Positions 16,831-24,654 of a DNA stretch of 64,000 nt are shown piece by piece. The stretch covers positions 1,653,541 to 1,717,540 of the forward strand of contig NC_016943.1 in assembly GCF_000284015.1 (NCBI RefSeq). Reading direction: 5' to 3'. Numbering within the stretch: the first letter of the stretch is position 1; every line of letters starts with the position of its first letter. This DNA is from Blastococcus saxobsidens DD2. Lineage in GTDB: Bacteria > Actinomycetota > Actinomycetes > Mycobacteriales > Geodermatophilaceae. Made by a program: the position numbers and the translations under genes. Below the pieces are notes generated by a model. The model had not been told where the DNA came from and searched no databases. It saw only the letters and a list, made by a program, of their open reading frames with translations.

Positions 16831-18093
16831 GTGGAACTCCTCCTGGTCTTCGCGGTGCTGCTGTTCGTCGGCGTGCTCTTCTCCGGTCTCGCGCACCGGA
16901 CCGTGCTGTCGACAGCCGTGCTGTTCCTGCTGGCCGGGTTCGTGCTGGGGGACGGCGTGACCGGCGTGCTCGACCTGCAGCCGGAGGACGAGATCGTCGT
17001 GGGGCTGGCCGAGCTCGCGCTGTTTTCGGTGCTCTTCACCGACGGCATGCGGGTCGGCTTCTCCGATCTCCGGACCGCCTGGCGGCTGCCCGGCCGGGCG
17101 CTCGTGCTCGGCATGCCGCTCACCTTCGGGATCACCGCGCTCCTCGCGCACTACGTCGCGGGCCTGCCGTGGATCCAGTCCATGCTCGTCGGGGCCGTGC
17201 TGGCGCCCACCGACCCGGTCTTCGCCTCGGCCATCGTCGGCCGCGAGGAGGTGCCCGGGCGGCTGCGGTCGCTGCTCAACGTGGAGAGCGGGGTCAACGA
17301 CGGGCTGGCGCTGCCGGTCGTCCTCGTCCTGCTCTCCGTGCTCGCCCGGGACGACGTCTCCTACGGGGCGCTGGCCACCGAGCTGGCGGTCGGCATCGGC
17401 ATCGGCTTCGCCGTCCCGGCGCTGGCGATCCTGCTGATCCGCAGCCGGTTCACCTCGGCCACCCCGCTCTACGCGTCGCTCGGCGGCCTGTCGATCGGGT
17501 TGATGGTGCTCGGCCTGGCGAACCTCACCCACGGGAACCTCTTCCTCGCGGCGTTCACGGCGGGTGTCACGATCGCCACGTTCGCGCCGCAGGTGGAGAA
17601 GTCGTTCGCCGAGTTCGGCGAGCTGGTCACCGAGCTGCTCAAGCTCGCCGCCATCCTGGTGTTCGGCGCCCTCATCTCGCCGGCCTTCCTGGGCGAGATC
17701 CCGTTGAACGGCTACCTGTTCGCCGTGCTGGCGCTGCTGCTCGCCCGTCCGCTGGCTACCGCGGTGTCGCTGTTCCGCAGCGGCCTGCCGACTCCGCAGA
17801 AGGCGGTCGCGGCCTGGTTCGGGCCCAAGGGGTTCGCCTCGGTGGTCTACGGGCTGCTGATCCTCGAGGCGGACGCGCCCGGCGCGGACGCCATGTTCCA
17901 CCTGATCGCGCTGGTCATCGTCGCCTCGATCGTCGCGCACTCCTCGACCGACGTGCCCATCGCGCACGCCTTCGCGCGGGCCGAGGCGCGCGCGGGACGC
18001 GAGACGCCGGAGGAGGCGGACGCAGACGTGGAGGGCGTCGGGGCGCCGCACCGGGGGTGGACGGGAGTCGGCGGGCCTGAGCGGGACCGGTAG
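16831..18093 (+). CDS. Cation/proton antiporter (CPA family)
   Basis: A 420-residue Na+(K+)/H+ antiporter-like protein with 11-12 hydrophobic helices. Characteristic motifs are VLAPTDPVFAS and NVESGVNDGLALP, which carry the paired acidic ion-binding residues of electroneutral or electrogenic antiporters. The C-terminus is a short hydrophilic tail without a TrkA domain. The GTG at 16831 fits the first membrane helix; a GTG at 16810 is also possible. It is divergent from the PEP-utilising operon with almost no intergenic space. Confidence 0.88.
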   Translation: MELLLVFAVLLFVGVLFSGLAHRTVLSTAVLFLLAGFVLGDGVTGVLDLQPEDEIVVGLAELALFSVLFTDGMRVGFSDLRTAWRLPGRALVLGMPLTFGITALLAHYVAGLPWIQSMLVGAVLAPTDPVFASAIVGREEVPGRLRSLLNVESGVNDGLALPVVLVLLSVLARDDVSYGALATELAVGIGIGFAVPALAILLIRSRFTSATPLYASLGGLSIGLMVLGLANLTHGNLFLAAFTAGVTIATFAPQVEKSFAEFGELVTELLKLAAILVFGALISPAFLGEIPLNGYLFAVLALLLARPLATAVSLFRSGLPTPQKAVAAWFGPKGFASVVYGLLILEADAPGADAMFHLIALVIVASIVAHSSTDVPIAHAFARAEARAGRETPEEADADVEGVGAPHRGWTGVGGPERDR

Positions 18094-18214
18094 CCAGGAG
18101 CCGGCCACGGGCGCGGCCGGATGGGTGCGGAGCTCACGGGATACGTCCAGGTCCGAGGCGTTCCTCCAACTTCCGCGTCCGGCCTTCCCTCGCGTGACCC
18201 GTTTCTGTCGGTGG

Positions 18215-18230
18215 TCGAACATATGATCGA
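18215..18230 (+). promoter_or_regulatory. LexA (SOS) box-like palindrome at HNH gene start
   Basis: TCGAAC-ATAT-GATCGA matches the actinobacterial LexA box TCGAAC-N4-GTTCGA with one mismatch. It overlaps the proposed ATG at 18223. LexA control of DUF222/13E12-type genes is known in mycobacteria, which supports the call; binding here is inferred. Confidence 0.5.
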
Positions 18231-20292
18231 ACACATGGAGCAGGAGACCACTCTCGCGGCCGGCACCGCCGGTGCGCCTGTGGCCGGCTGGGCGTCGGGG
18301 CCGTTGGGCGCGGTGCAGGCCGCCGATCGGGAGATCGCCCGGCAGACGGCGGTGCGAGCGCGGGCGGTGGCGGAGTTCGCGGCGTCCCGGCCGGCGTCGG
18401 TGGACCGGCAGCCCGGTGAGCCGGGTGCGATGAGCGCGGCGCGGCGGGCCGCCCGGCCCGCGGTGCTGGCTGATGTGTCGGAGTGGACAGCTCAGGAGCT
18501 GTCGATCGCCCTCGGGCTGAGCAGGCAGGGCGCCGGGCAATTGCTGGAGCGATCACTCACCCTGGTGCACAAGCTGCCCGGGACCGTGGATGCGATGGAG
18601 TCCGGGCTGCTGCACGACCGGCATCTGTGGGCGCTGCTGGAGCGGGTCGCGCCGGTCACCGACGAGCAGAAGCGGGCCGACCTCGAGCGGGACGTGCTCG
18701 CCTGGGTGGCCGAGCGGGCCGGTAAGCGGCAGATCACCACCCCGGCGCAGCTCGGTGGAAAGCTGCGTCGGATGGGTCTGGGCCGCGACCCTCGGCAGGA
18801 CGCGAACGAGCTGCTGGCGGCGCTCAGGGAGCGCGGGGTGTGGGCACGGCCGGACCGCCGGCCCGGCATGGCGGCGTTGACGGCACTGCTCACCCAGCCC
18901 GAGGCGCAGGCGGTGGTCGACGTGCTGGGCCGGTACGCCGACGCCCTCGACGACCCCGAGGACCGCCGCACCCGGGGGCAGAAGATGGCCGACGTGCTGC
19001 TCGACCTGGTGCTGCGCCCGGGTGAGAGCCAGCTGCCGCCGGTACAGGCACAGCTCACCGTCGTGGCCGGGGTGCGGACCCTGGCCGGTGGCGAGGAACC
19101 CGGCGAGATCGGCGGTGAGCCGGTACCGGCCGAGATGGTCCGGGCACTGGCGCGCGGCCTCGGTCTGCTGGCGCCTGCGGCAGCAGGCCCGGCGGATACC
19201 GGGTCGACCGGCGAGGGCCCGATCCCCGGCCACCTGCTCGCGCAGTGGGAGGTCGAGACGTCACCGCCGGAGACCTGGCCGGACTGGCTGCGCGACGCCG
19301 ACGAGCGGTGGTGGGCGGAGCTGGAGGCCCGCGCCCTGGCCGGCGGATGGGGCGGTGAGGACGATCCGCCACCGGAGGTGCGGCAGCGGCTCTGGGACGA
19401 GGAGTTCCGAGGGACCGCCCAGCTCCGGGCCGACGACGGCGGGCCGGGCGCAGCGCACGCAGCCGTCCCCACCCGGGAGGACGAGCGGTGGGCGGCCACG
19501 GAGTCCGCGCCCTGCGGGGCCCCGGCCCCGACCCCGGCCCCGGCCCCGGCCCCGGCCCCGGCGCCGGCCGGGCTGTGGCCCGCCGCGCATGCGGCCGTGG
19601 ACGAGGCGAGCCTCGCCCTGCTGGCGCTGGACCGGGCAATGAACCGCGCCTCCGGGGCGGTCGACCGGGCGCGGATGGCCGACCACGAGGACGAGGAGAG
19701 CTGGCGGCGCAGCCCGGCCGGCCGGATCGACGCGGCCGGATCGGACCTGGCAGCGTTGGTCGCGGCGACCGCCCCCCAACGCGCCGCGCTGGCCGAACTG
19801 CTCGACCGATCCGGTGGCGGCACGCTGGTCGACCGGCCACGCATCGCGGTCGTCGACGAGCTCACCGGCGCCCTGCTGGCACTCACCGACGCCCGCGAAC
19901 TACGCCGCAGGGCGCACTGCGGCCGACCGGCCTGCACCCGCCGGCCCGAGACCTGCGAGCACGACCTCACCGGTCGGCCCGGCCTCGGCCCGCCACCACC
20001 CACCGACGGCTACCGACCCGGGGCGGCACTGGACCGGTACCTGCGCGCCCGCGACCGCCGCTGCCGCTTCGCCGGCTGCCGCCGCCGCGTCCCGCGGGGC
20101 GGGGAACTGGACCACAACACGCCCTACCCCGACGGGCCGACCAGTGCGGAGAACCTCACCGGCTTCTGCACCGGCCACCACCGCGGCAAACACCAGGCAC
20201 CCGGCTGGACCTACGACCTCGACCCGACCGGCACCCTCACCGTCACCACACCCACCGGCCTGGTTGCCGCCACCGGACCACCCCCGTTTTGA
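18223..20292 (+). CDS. DUF222 / HNH endonuclease domain protein (13E12 repeat type)
   Basis: A 689-residue protein with the actinobacterial DUF222 N-terminal region and a C-terminal HNH nuclease domain (CRFAGCRRRVPRG, then GGELDHNTPYPDG, ENLTGFCTGHH). Metal and catalytic His residues are intact. The middle holds an acidic linker and a Pro-Ala repeat. These proteins occur in many copies in Actinobacteria and are linked to DNA damage and mobile DNA; their substrates are unknown. The ATG at 18223 or 18235 is the start. A LexA-like box overlaps it, so SOS induction is plausible. Confidence 0.85.
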   Translation: MIEHMEQETTLAAGTAGAPVAGWASGPLGAVQAADREIARQTAVRARAVAEFAASRPASVDRQPGEPGAMSAARRAARPAVLADVSEWTAQELSIALGLSRQGAGQLLERSLTLVHKLPGTVDAMESGLLHDRHLWALLERVAPVTDEQKRADLERDVLAWVAERAGKRQITTPAQLGGKLRRMGLGRDPRQDANELLAALRERGVWARPDRRPGMAALTALLTQPEAQAVVDVLGRYADALDDPEDRRTRGQKMADVLLDLVLRPGESQLPPVQAQLTVVAGVRTLAGGEEPGEIGGEPVPAEMVRALARGLGLLAPAAAGPADTGSTGEGPIPGHLLAQWEVETSPPETWPDWLRDADERWWAELEARALAGGWGGEDDPPPEVRQRLWDEEFRGTAQLRADDGGPGAAHAAVPTREDERWAATESAPCGAPAPTPAPAPAPAPAPAGLWPAAHAAVDEASLALLALDRAMNRASGAVDRARMADHEDEESWRRSPAGRIDAAGSDLAALVAATAPQRAALAELLDRSGGGTLVDRPRIAVVDELTGALLALTDARELRRRAHCGRPACTRRPETCEHDLTGRPGLGPPPPTDGYRPGAALDRYLRARDRRCRFAGCRRRVPRGGELDHNTPYPDGPTSAENLTGFCTGHHRGKHQAPGWTYDLDPTGTLTVTTPTGLVAATGPPPF
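19520..19568 (+). repeat. CCGGCC-type simple repeat encoding Pro-Ala tract
   Basis: About eight tandem CCGGCC-like units inside the DUF222 gene encode an alternating Ala-Pro linker. Such a tract is prone to length change by slippage, in steps that keep the frame. Confidence 0.7.
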
Positions 20293-20331
20293 TACCAAGG
20301 GCAGGAGTCCGACCAGGAGGAGGACGACCAG

Positions 20332-20700
20332 ATGCGGATCGGATCGGGGCCGGCCGGGCCGGCGAAGGCGCACGGGTCGTTCACCAGCGTCGGTGGGCTG
20401 TGGCCGCTGCTGTCCATGCGCAGCTTCTCGGCGGTCACCGGGCCGAAGGCCGACCGCTGGTTGGTGCGCACCGTCGCCGGCCTGATGGTGGCCAACGGCC
20501 TCGCCCAGTGGCGCGCCGAACCGTCTCCCCAGGGGATCGCCGGCGCGCGCCGGATCGGCCTGGGGACGGCGGCCACCCTCGCGGCCGCCGACCTGGCCTA
20601 CGCGATCCCGGGGCGGATCAGCCGCGGCTACCTGGTCGACGCGGTACTCGAGGCCGGCTGGCTGTTGGCGTGGGCCCGCTCCGGCCGGTCGCGGGCGTGA
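20332..20700 (+). CDS. Small membrane protein of unknown function
   Basis: A 122-residue protein. The ATG follows AGGAGGAGG. It has three weak hydrophobic segments (about residues 45-60, 75-92 and 100-116) and the phrase KADRWLVRTVAGLMVANG, which is common in small actinobacterial membrane proteins. Its stop overlaps the GTG of the next gene (GTGA). No function is assigned. It is the first of three genes leading to Ku. Confidence 0.6.
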   Translation: MRIGSGPAGPAKAHGSFTSVGGLWPLLSMRSFSAVTGPKADRWLVRTVAGLMVANGLAQWRAEPSPQGIAGARRIGLGTAATLAAADLAYAIPGRISRGYLVDAVLEAGWLLAWARSGRSRA

Positions 20701-21629
20701 CCCTCGCCGACGTCGCCGACGAGCTGTACGGCGTGCCGCCCGAGGAGTTCGTCGAGACGCGCGAGGCCCGGCGCAAGGACGCCCGCGCCGGGGGCGACCG
20801 CGACCTGGCCCGCGCGGTCGGGAAGCTGCGGAAGCCTTCCACGGCGGCCTGGGTGGTGAACACCCTCGTCCGGCGGGAGCCCGATGAGCTGGCGCAGCTC
20901 GTGGAGCTGGGGGCCGCGCTGCGCGACGCCCAGGGCAGCCTGGACGGTGACGAGCTCAAGGAGCTCTCCCAGCAGCGCCACCGGGTGGTCGCGGCGCTGA
21001 CCCGCCAGGCGCGGTCACTCGCCTCGGACCTGGGGCGCCCGGTCAGCGACGCGGTCGCCGGCCAGGTGCAGGACACGCTCCGCGCAGCGATCGCCGACGA
21101 GGACGCCGGGCAGGCGGTGCTCTCGGGCCGGCTGCTCACCGCGCTGTCGCACCGGGGGCTGGCGAGGTCGGAGGTCAGCGGTGCCGTCGCGGACCTCGGG
21201 GATGACGGGTCCGCGGCGGCCCCGCGGCGGAAGCGGGCTCGGAAGGGCCGTACCACGGCCGAGGAGCGCCGGCGGCGGGAACGGGAGCAGGCGCTGGCGA
21301 AGGCCCGTGCCGATCTGGAGGAGGCCGAGGTGGCCGCCGCGGAGGCTGACGACGAGGCGCGGGCCGCGGGGGACCGGCTGGCCGACGTGACCGCCCGGCG
21401 GGAGGAGGCCCGGGCACAGGTCGAGGACCTCGAGCAGCGGTTGCGCCGGGCGGAGGCGGAAGCCGCCTCGCTCGGTGCGGAGCTGCGTGACGCCCAGCGA
21501 CGCCGGGACGCAGGTGAGCGCCGGTCGGGGCGGGCACGGACCGCCCGTGACCGGGCACGTGCGCGGGTGGAGCGCTTGGCGGCCGACACGGACGGGGCCG
21601 CGCCGAGTGACCGTCCGGGAGCGGGGTAG
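20697..21629 (+). CDS. Coiled-coil protein upstream of Ku
   Basis: A 310-residue soluble protein. The N-terminal half is helical (LADVADELYGVPPEEF, STAAWVVNTLVRR), with a Lys/Arg-rich hinge in the middle (RKRARKGRT). The C-terminal half is a long Ala/Glu/Arg coiled coil of about 110 residues. The basic hinge could bind DNA. The GTG overlaps the upstream stop by 4 nt, and Ku starts 43 nt downstream, so it may be a Ku-associated factor. That is inference from position only. Confidence 0.65.
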   Translation: MTLADVADELYGVPPEEFVETREARRKDARAGGDRDLARAVGKLRKPSTAAWVVNTLVRREPDELAQLVELGAALRDAQGSLDGDELKELSQQRHRVVAALTRQARSLASDLGRPVSDAVAGQVQDTLRAAIADEDAGQAVLSGRLLTALSHRGLARSEVSGAVADLGDDGSAAAPRRKRARKGRTTAEERRRREREQALAKARADLEEAEVAAAEADDEARAAGDRLADVTARREEARAQVEDLEQRLRRAEAEAASLGAELRDAQRRRDAGERRSGRARTARDRARARVERLAADTDGAAPSDRPGAG

Positions 21630-21672
21630 GTGCCCGTGATCGTCGACGGGCTGTCGAGGAGGGAGCACTGCC

Positions 21673-22674
21673 GTGGCACGAGCCATCTGGACCGGAGCCG
21701 TGACGTTCGGGCTGGTCAACGTCCCCGTGGGGCTGTACGCGGCTACCCAGGACAATTCCGTCCACTTCAACCAGTTCGAGCGGGGGACGTCGTCCCGGAT
21801 CCGGTACAAGCGGATCAACGAGGACACCGGCGACGAGGTCGACTACGAGGACATCGTCAAGGGCGAGGACATCGGCGACGGCCGGTACGTGATCGTCACG
21901 CCGGAGGAGCTCGAGGAGATCGAGCCCGGCCGCTCCCGGGTCATCGACATCTCCGACTTCGTCGACGTCGCCGAGATCGACCCCATCTACTACGAGAAGA
22001 CCTACTACCTCGCCCCGCAGGACGAGGCCGCCCAGCGCGCGTACGCACTGCTGCTGCAGGCGATGGAGCGCGCCGGACGGGTCGGGATCGCCACGTTCGT
22101 CATGCGGTCCAAGCAGTACCTGGCCGCCATCCGCCCGCAGGGCGACGTGCTCACGCTGGAGACGATGTTCTTCGCCGACGAGGTGCGCGATCCGGTGGAG
22201 GAGATCGAGCAGCTACCGGTCAAGCACTCGTTCACCTCGCGCGACCTGGACATGGCGGTCTCGCTCATCGATACCATGAGCACCGAGTGGGAGCCCACGA
22301 ACTACCGGGACACCTACCGCGACCGGGTCAACGAGCTCATCGAGGCCAAGCGCCGCGGTGAGGAGGTGGTCATCCAGGGTGAGCCGGACACGTCGGACAA
22401 CGTCGTCGACCTGATGGCCGCGCTGCGTGCCAGCGTCGAGGCCGCGGGCAAGCACCGGCCGGGCAACGCGGCGTCGGCCGGCACACTGGCCACCCGGAAG
22501 CCGGGCCGGGACGCCGACCAGGCGCCGGCCGACGACCTGGCGGAGATGTCGAAGAGCGAGCTCTACGAGCTGGCGCAGGAGCTCGACGTCCCCGGCCGGT
22601 CGAAGATGACCCGTGACGAGCTCGCCCGCGCGGTGGCCGAGGCCCGCGGCGGGGGCACCAGCAAGGCGTCCTGA
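21673..22674 (+). CDS. ku: Ku protein (non-homologous end joining)
   Basis: A 333-residue bacterial Ku with the typical opening ARAIWTGAVTFGLVNVPV and the core motifs EEIEPGRSRVIDISDFV, TYYLAP and FVMRSKQYLAA. Ku forms a homodimeric ring on DNA ends and recruits LigD. The C-terminal 45 residues form a SAP/Rho-N-like helical module (MSKSELYELAQELDVPGRSK) that extends DNA binding. The GTG start at 21673 follows GAGGAGGGAG. No ligD is present in this window. Confidence 0.95.
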   Translation: MARAIWTGAVTFGLVNVPVGLYAATQDNSVHFNQFERGTSSRIRYKRINEDTGDEVDYEDIVKGEDIGDGRYVIVTPEELEEIEPGRSRVIDISDFVDVAEIDPIYYEKTYYLAPQDEAAQRAYALLLQAMERAGRVGIATFVMRSKQYLAAIRPQGDVLTLETMFFADEVRDPVEEIEQLPVKHSFTSRDLDMAVSLIDTMSTEWEPTNYRDTYRDRVNELIEAKRRGEEVVIQGEPDTSDNVVDLMAALRASVEAAGKHRPGNAASAGTLATRKPGRDADQAPADDLAEMSKSELYELAQELDVPGRSKMTRDELARAVAEARGGGTSKAS

Positions 22675-22682
22675 CGCCTGGC

Positions 22683-22718
22683 CGGGCGGTGGTCACCCCC
22701 GGGGACGACCACCGCCCG
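22683..22718. terminator. Bidirectional terminator hairpin
   Basis: A perfect 12-bp stem (22683-22694 with 22707-22718) lies in the 51-nt gap between the convergent ku and Rho-N-domain genes. Confidence 0.8.
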
Positions 22719-22725
22719 CCTCAGC

Positions 22726-23337
22726 TCAGGCGTCCTCGCGGTCGGGGCTCTCCAGGCGGAAGAAGGTGCTCTGGTTCCCGTCCTTGCGCTCCTCCTGGTA
22801 GAGGAAGTTGAGCTTCCGGGCGTCGAAGGTGTCGAACCACTCGTCCCAGCTGACGTGGCGGAGGTTCTCGGAGTCGCCGCCGAAGTCGAAGCGCAGGACG
22901 CCGAGGTGGTCGCCGTGCTCGGTGCCCTCCACCGTGGCCGGGACACCGCCCCGGTCCTCGGCCCAGCGGCGGACGACCTCGTGGCTGGTGGTGGCGAGGC
23001 TGCGTCCCGCGCGCTCGGGGTCCTCGTCCAGCGAGGTGATCTCCTGCGAGTACTTCAGCGACTTCGACGTCTGGTCGCCGGTGCGCAGGTGACCGTCGTC
23101 GGGGCCGCGGTCACCCGGCTCGCCGGCCTCGCCGCCGCCCTTGTCGCCGCCCTTGTCGCCGCCGTCGCCACGGTCCTCCTCGTACGCCTGGGAGATCGCG
23201 TCGACGAGTTCTTCCTTCTTCATCGACGACGTGCCCTCCACGCCGTCGTCCTTGGCGCGCCGGCGGAGGTCGTCCACCGTCATCTCGCGCAGCTCGGTCT
23301 CGCTCAAACCGGGGGTGTTCGGCGTCTCGTTCGTCAT
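22726..23337 (-). CDS. Rho-N/SAP-like domain protein with small C-terminal domain
   Basis: A 203-residue protein. The N-terminal residues 10-50 form a SAP/Rho-N-like helix pair (EMTVDDLRRRAKDDGVEG, MKKEELVDAI), like the tail of the convergent Ku. A Gly/Asp linker follows, then a roughly 100-residue domain (EVVRRWAEDRGGVPATVEGT, VLRFDFGG, SWDEWFDTFDARKLNFLYQ). That domain resembles the small proteins often mislabelled as 1,4-alpha-glucan branching enzyme. Start ATG at 23337 has GGAGGAGG upstream. It may bind nucleic acid; a role beside Ku is speculative. Confidence 0.7.
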   Translation of the reverse strand: MTNETPNTPGLSETELREMTVDDLRRRAKDDGVEGTSSMKKEELVDAISQAYEEDRGDGGDKGGDKGGGEAGEPGDRGPDDGHLRTGDQTSKSLKYSQEITSLDEDPERAGRSLATTSHEVVRRWAEDRGGVPATVEGTEHGDHLGVLRFDFGGDSENLRHVSWDEWFDTFDARKLNFLYQEERKDGNQSTFFRLESPDREDA

Positions 23338-23418
23338 GCGTCTGTCCTCCTCCGAGGTCGGTGCAGGCGATTCGCTCTCCGCCGTACCCGCCGCTCGGCA
23401 GTGCACGCGTGCCGGCGG

Positions 23419-24444
23419 CTACCCCTGGGCCAGGTACGCCGCGCCGGTCTGCCGGAGCCGGTCGTGCACGCCGCCGGCGACCGTGACGCCCGCACGGCCC
23501 AGGTACTTCTTGGCCAGCTTGGCCACCATCGTGTAGTTCGTGTCCACGACGTTGCCGGTAGGGGCGAGCCCCGCCTGGCTGACCAGCTGGTAGGCGTCCA
23601 GGGTGTCCCAGCCGGTCAGTTCGGCGGCCCAGGTCACGAGGTCGTGCTGGCTCACCCGGTAGGCGTCCTCGTGGGGGCGGGCGGAGCCGGTGGACATGAG
23701 GAAGTCGTCGGTCTCCGGCCGCGGCCACGGGGTGCCCGCGCCCTTGATGAGGTCGACGACGACGACGGTGCGCATGGCCGCCTCGACGGCGGTGCCGCAC
23801 ACCTCGCCCTCACCCTGCCGGCAGTGGCCGTCGCCGATGGCCAGCTGCGCGCCGGGGACGTTGACGCCGAAGTACGCCGTCGTGCCGGCGCGCAGTTCGG
23901 GGGTGTCCATGTTCCCGCCGTGCGCGCCCGGCGTGATGCTGGCGAAGACTTCGCCGCCGGCCGGGGCCACGCCCACGGTCCCGTGCATCGGGTCGAGCGG
24001 GAGCTCCACCTCCGGGCCGCCGCGGCGGGGGCGGAACAGGCAGGTGCCCCGCACGCGGTCGACCTCGTACACCCACACGACATCCTCCAGGGCGTCGTGC
24101 AGCATGGCGGTGCTGTGGGTGGCGGTGAGCGCCCCGAAGTGCGGGAACGTCGTGGACACCGCCCAGTCGCGCACCGGGGCGATGTCGACGAAGTGCACGG
24201 CGATGGTGTCGCCGGGCTCCGCGCCCTCCACGTGGATCGGGCCGGTGACCGGGTTCAGCTGCGAGAAGTCGCAGACCTGGCTGGGCAGGTCGCCGGTGCT
24301 GGTCACCCGGCCGCCGAAGCAGTCCTCGGTGGTCAGCTCCACGACGGTGCCCGGCTGCACCCGGAGCAGCGGCTCCGGCGCTCCGCCGAAGCTGTAGCGG
24401 TACTGGCCGGGCTCGGGGTTGAGCGAGACGACCTCGAGGGTCAC
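23419..24444 (-). CDS. Acetamidase/formamidase
   Basis: A 341-residue enzyme of the acetamidase/formamidase family, which hydrolyses formamide or acetamide to ammonia and the acid. Family signatures include THSTAMLHDALEDVVWVYEVD, the MHGTVGVAP block, PGAHGGNMD and IGDGHCRQGEGEVCGTAVE. The GTG at 24444 sits just after GGAGGAGAA. Its start overlaps the stop of a truncated permease-like frame (GTGA), suggesting that it was once coupled to a transporter. Confidence 0.88.
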   Translation of the reverse strand: MTLEVVSLNPEPGQYRYSFGGAPEPLLRVQPGTVVELTTEDCFGGRVTSTGDLPSQVCDFSQLNPVTGPIHVEGAEPGDTIAVHFVDIAPVRDWAVSTTFPHFGALTATHSTAMLHDALEDVVWVYEVDRVRGTCLFRPRRGGPEVELPLDPMHGTVGVAPAGGEVFASITPGAHGGNMDTPELRAGTTAYFGVNVPGAQLAIGDGHCRQGEGEVCGTAVEAAMRTVVVVDLIKGAGTPWPRPETDDFLMSTGSARPHEDAYRVSQHDLVTWAAELTGWDTLDAYQLVSQAGLAPTGNVVDTNYTMVAKLAKKYLGRAGVTVAGGVHDRLRQTGAAYLAQG

Positions 24445-24540
24445 AAATTCTCCTCCGCCTTGATCTCGGGCCTGCGGCCGGTGGCCAGCAGGACAAGGCC
24501 GATGGCGAACCACACGAAGCCCTGTTCGTGGGCGGCCACC
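24441..24540 (-). pseudogene. C-terminal remnant of an amino-acid permease
   Basis: About 32 codons before the formamidase start encode a sequence (HEQGFVWFAIGLVLLATGRR) that resembles the last helix and tail of APC-family amino-acid permeases. Upstream sequence in this frame no longer looks like a permease. The stop overlaps the formamidase GTG by 4 nt. I infer a permease-formamidase operon whose permease was deleted, with the BluB-CobT gene now adjoining. Confidence 0.5.
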
Positions 24541-24654
24541 CGCGCGGGGAGAAGTATGGTCCCCCCATGTTTCGGGGCGGCGACGGAGCCGGGGCGCGCG
24601 ACGAGGATGTCGCCGACGACCTGGACGCCGGCCGGTGACCGTGAGGTCCACGGC

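Noticed and set aside
24445..24654. Cobalamin riboswitch upstream of bluB-cobT
   Set aside because: I found no B12-box-like GC-rich conserved core or matching structure in this short gap.
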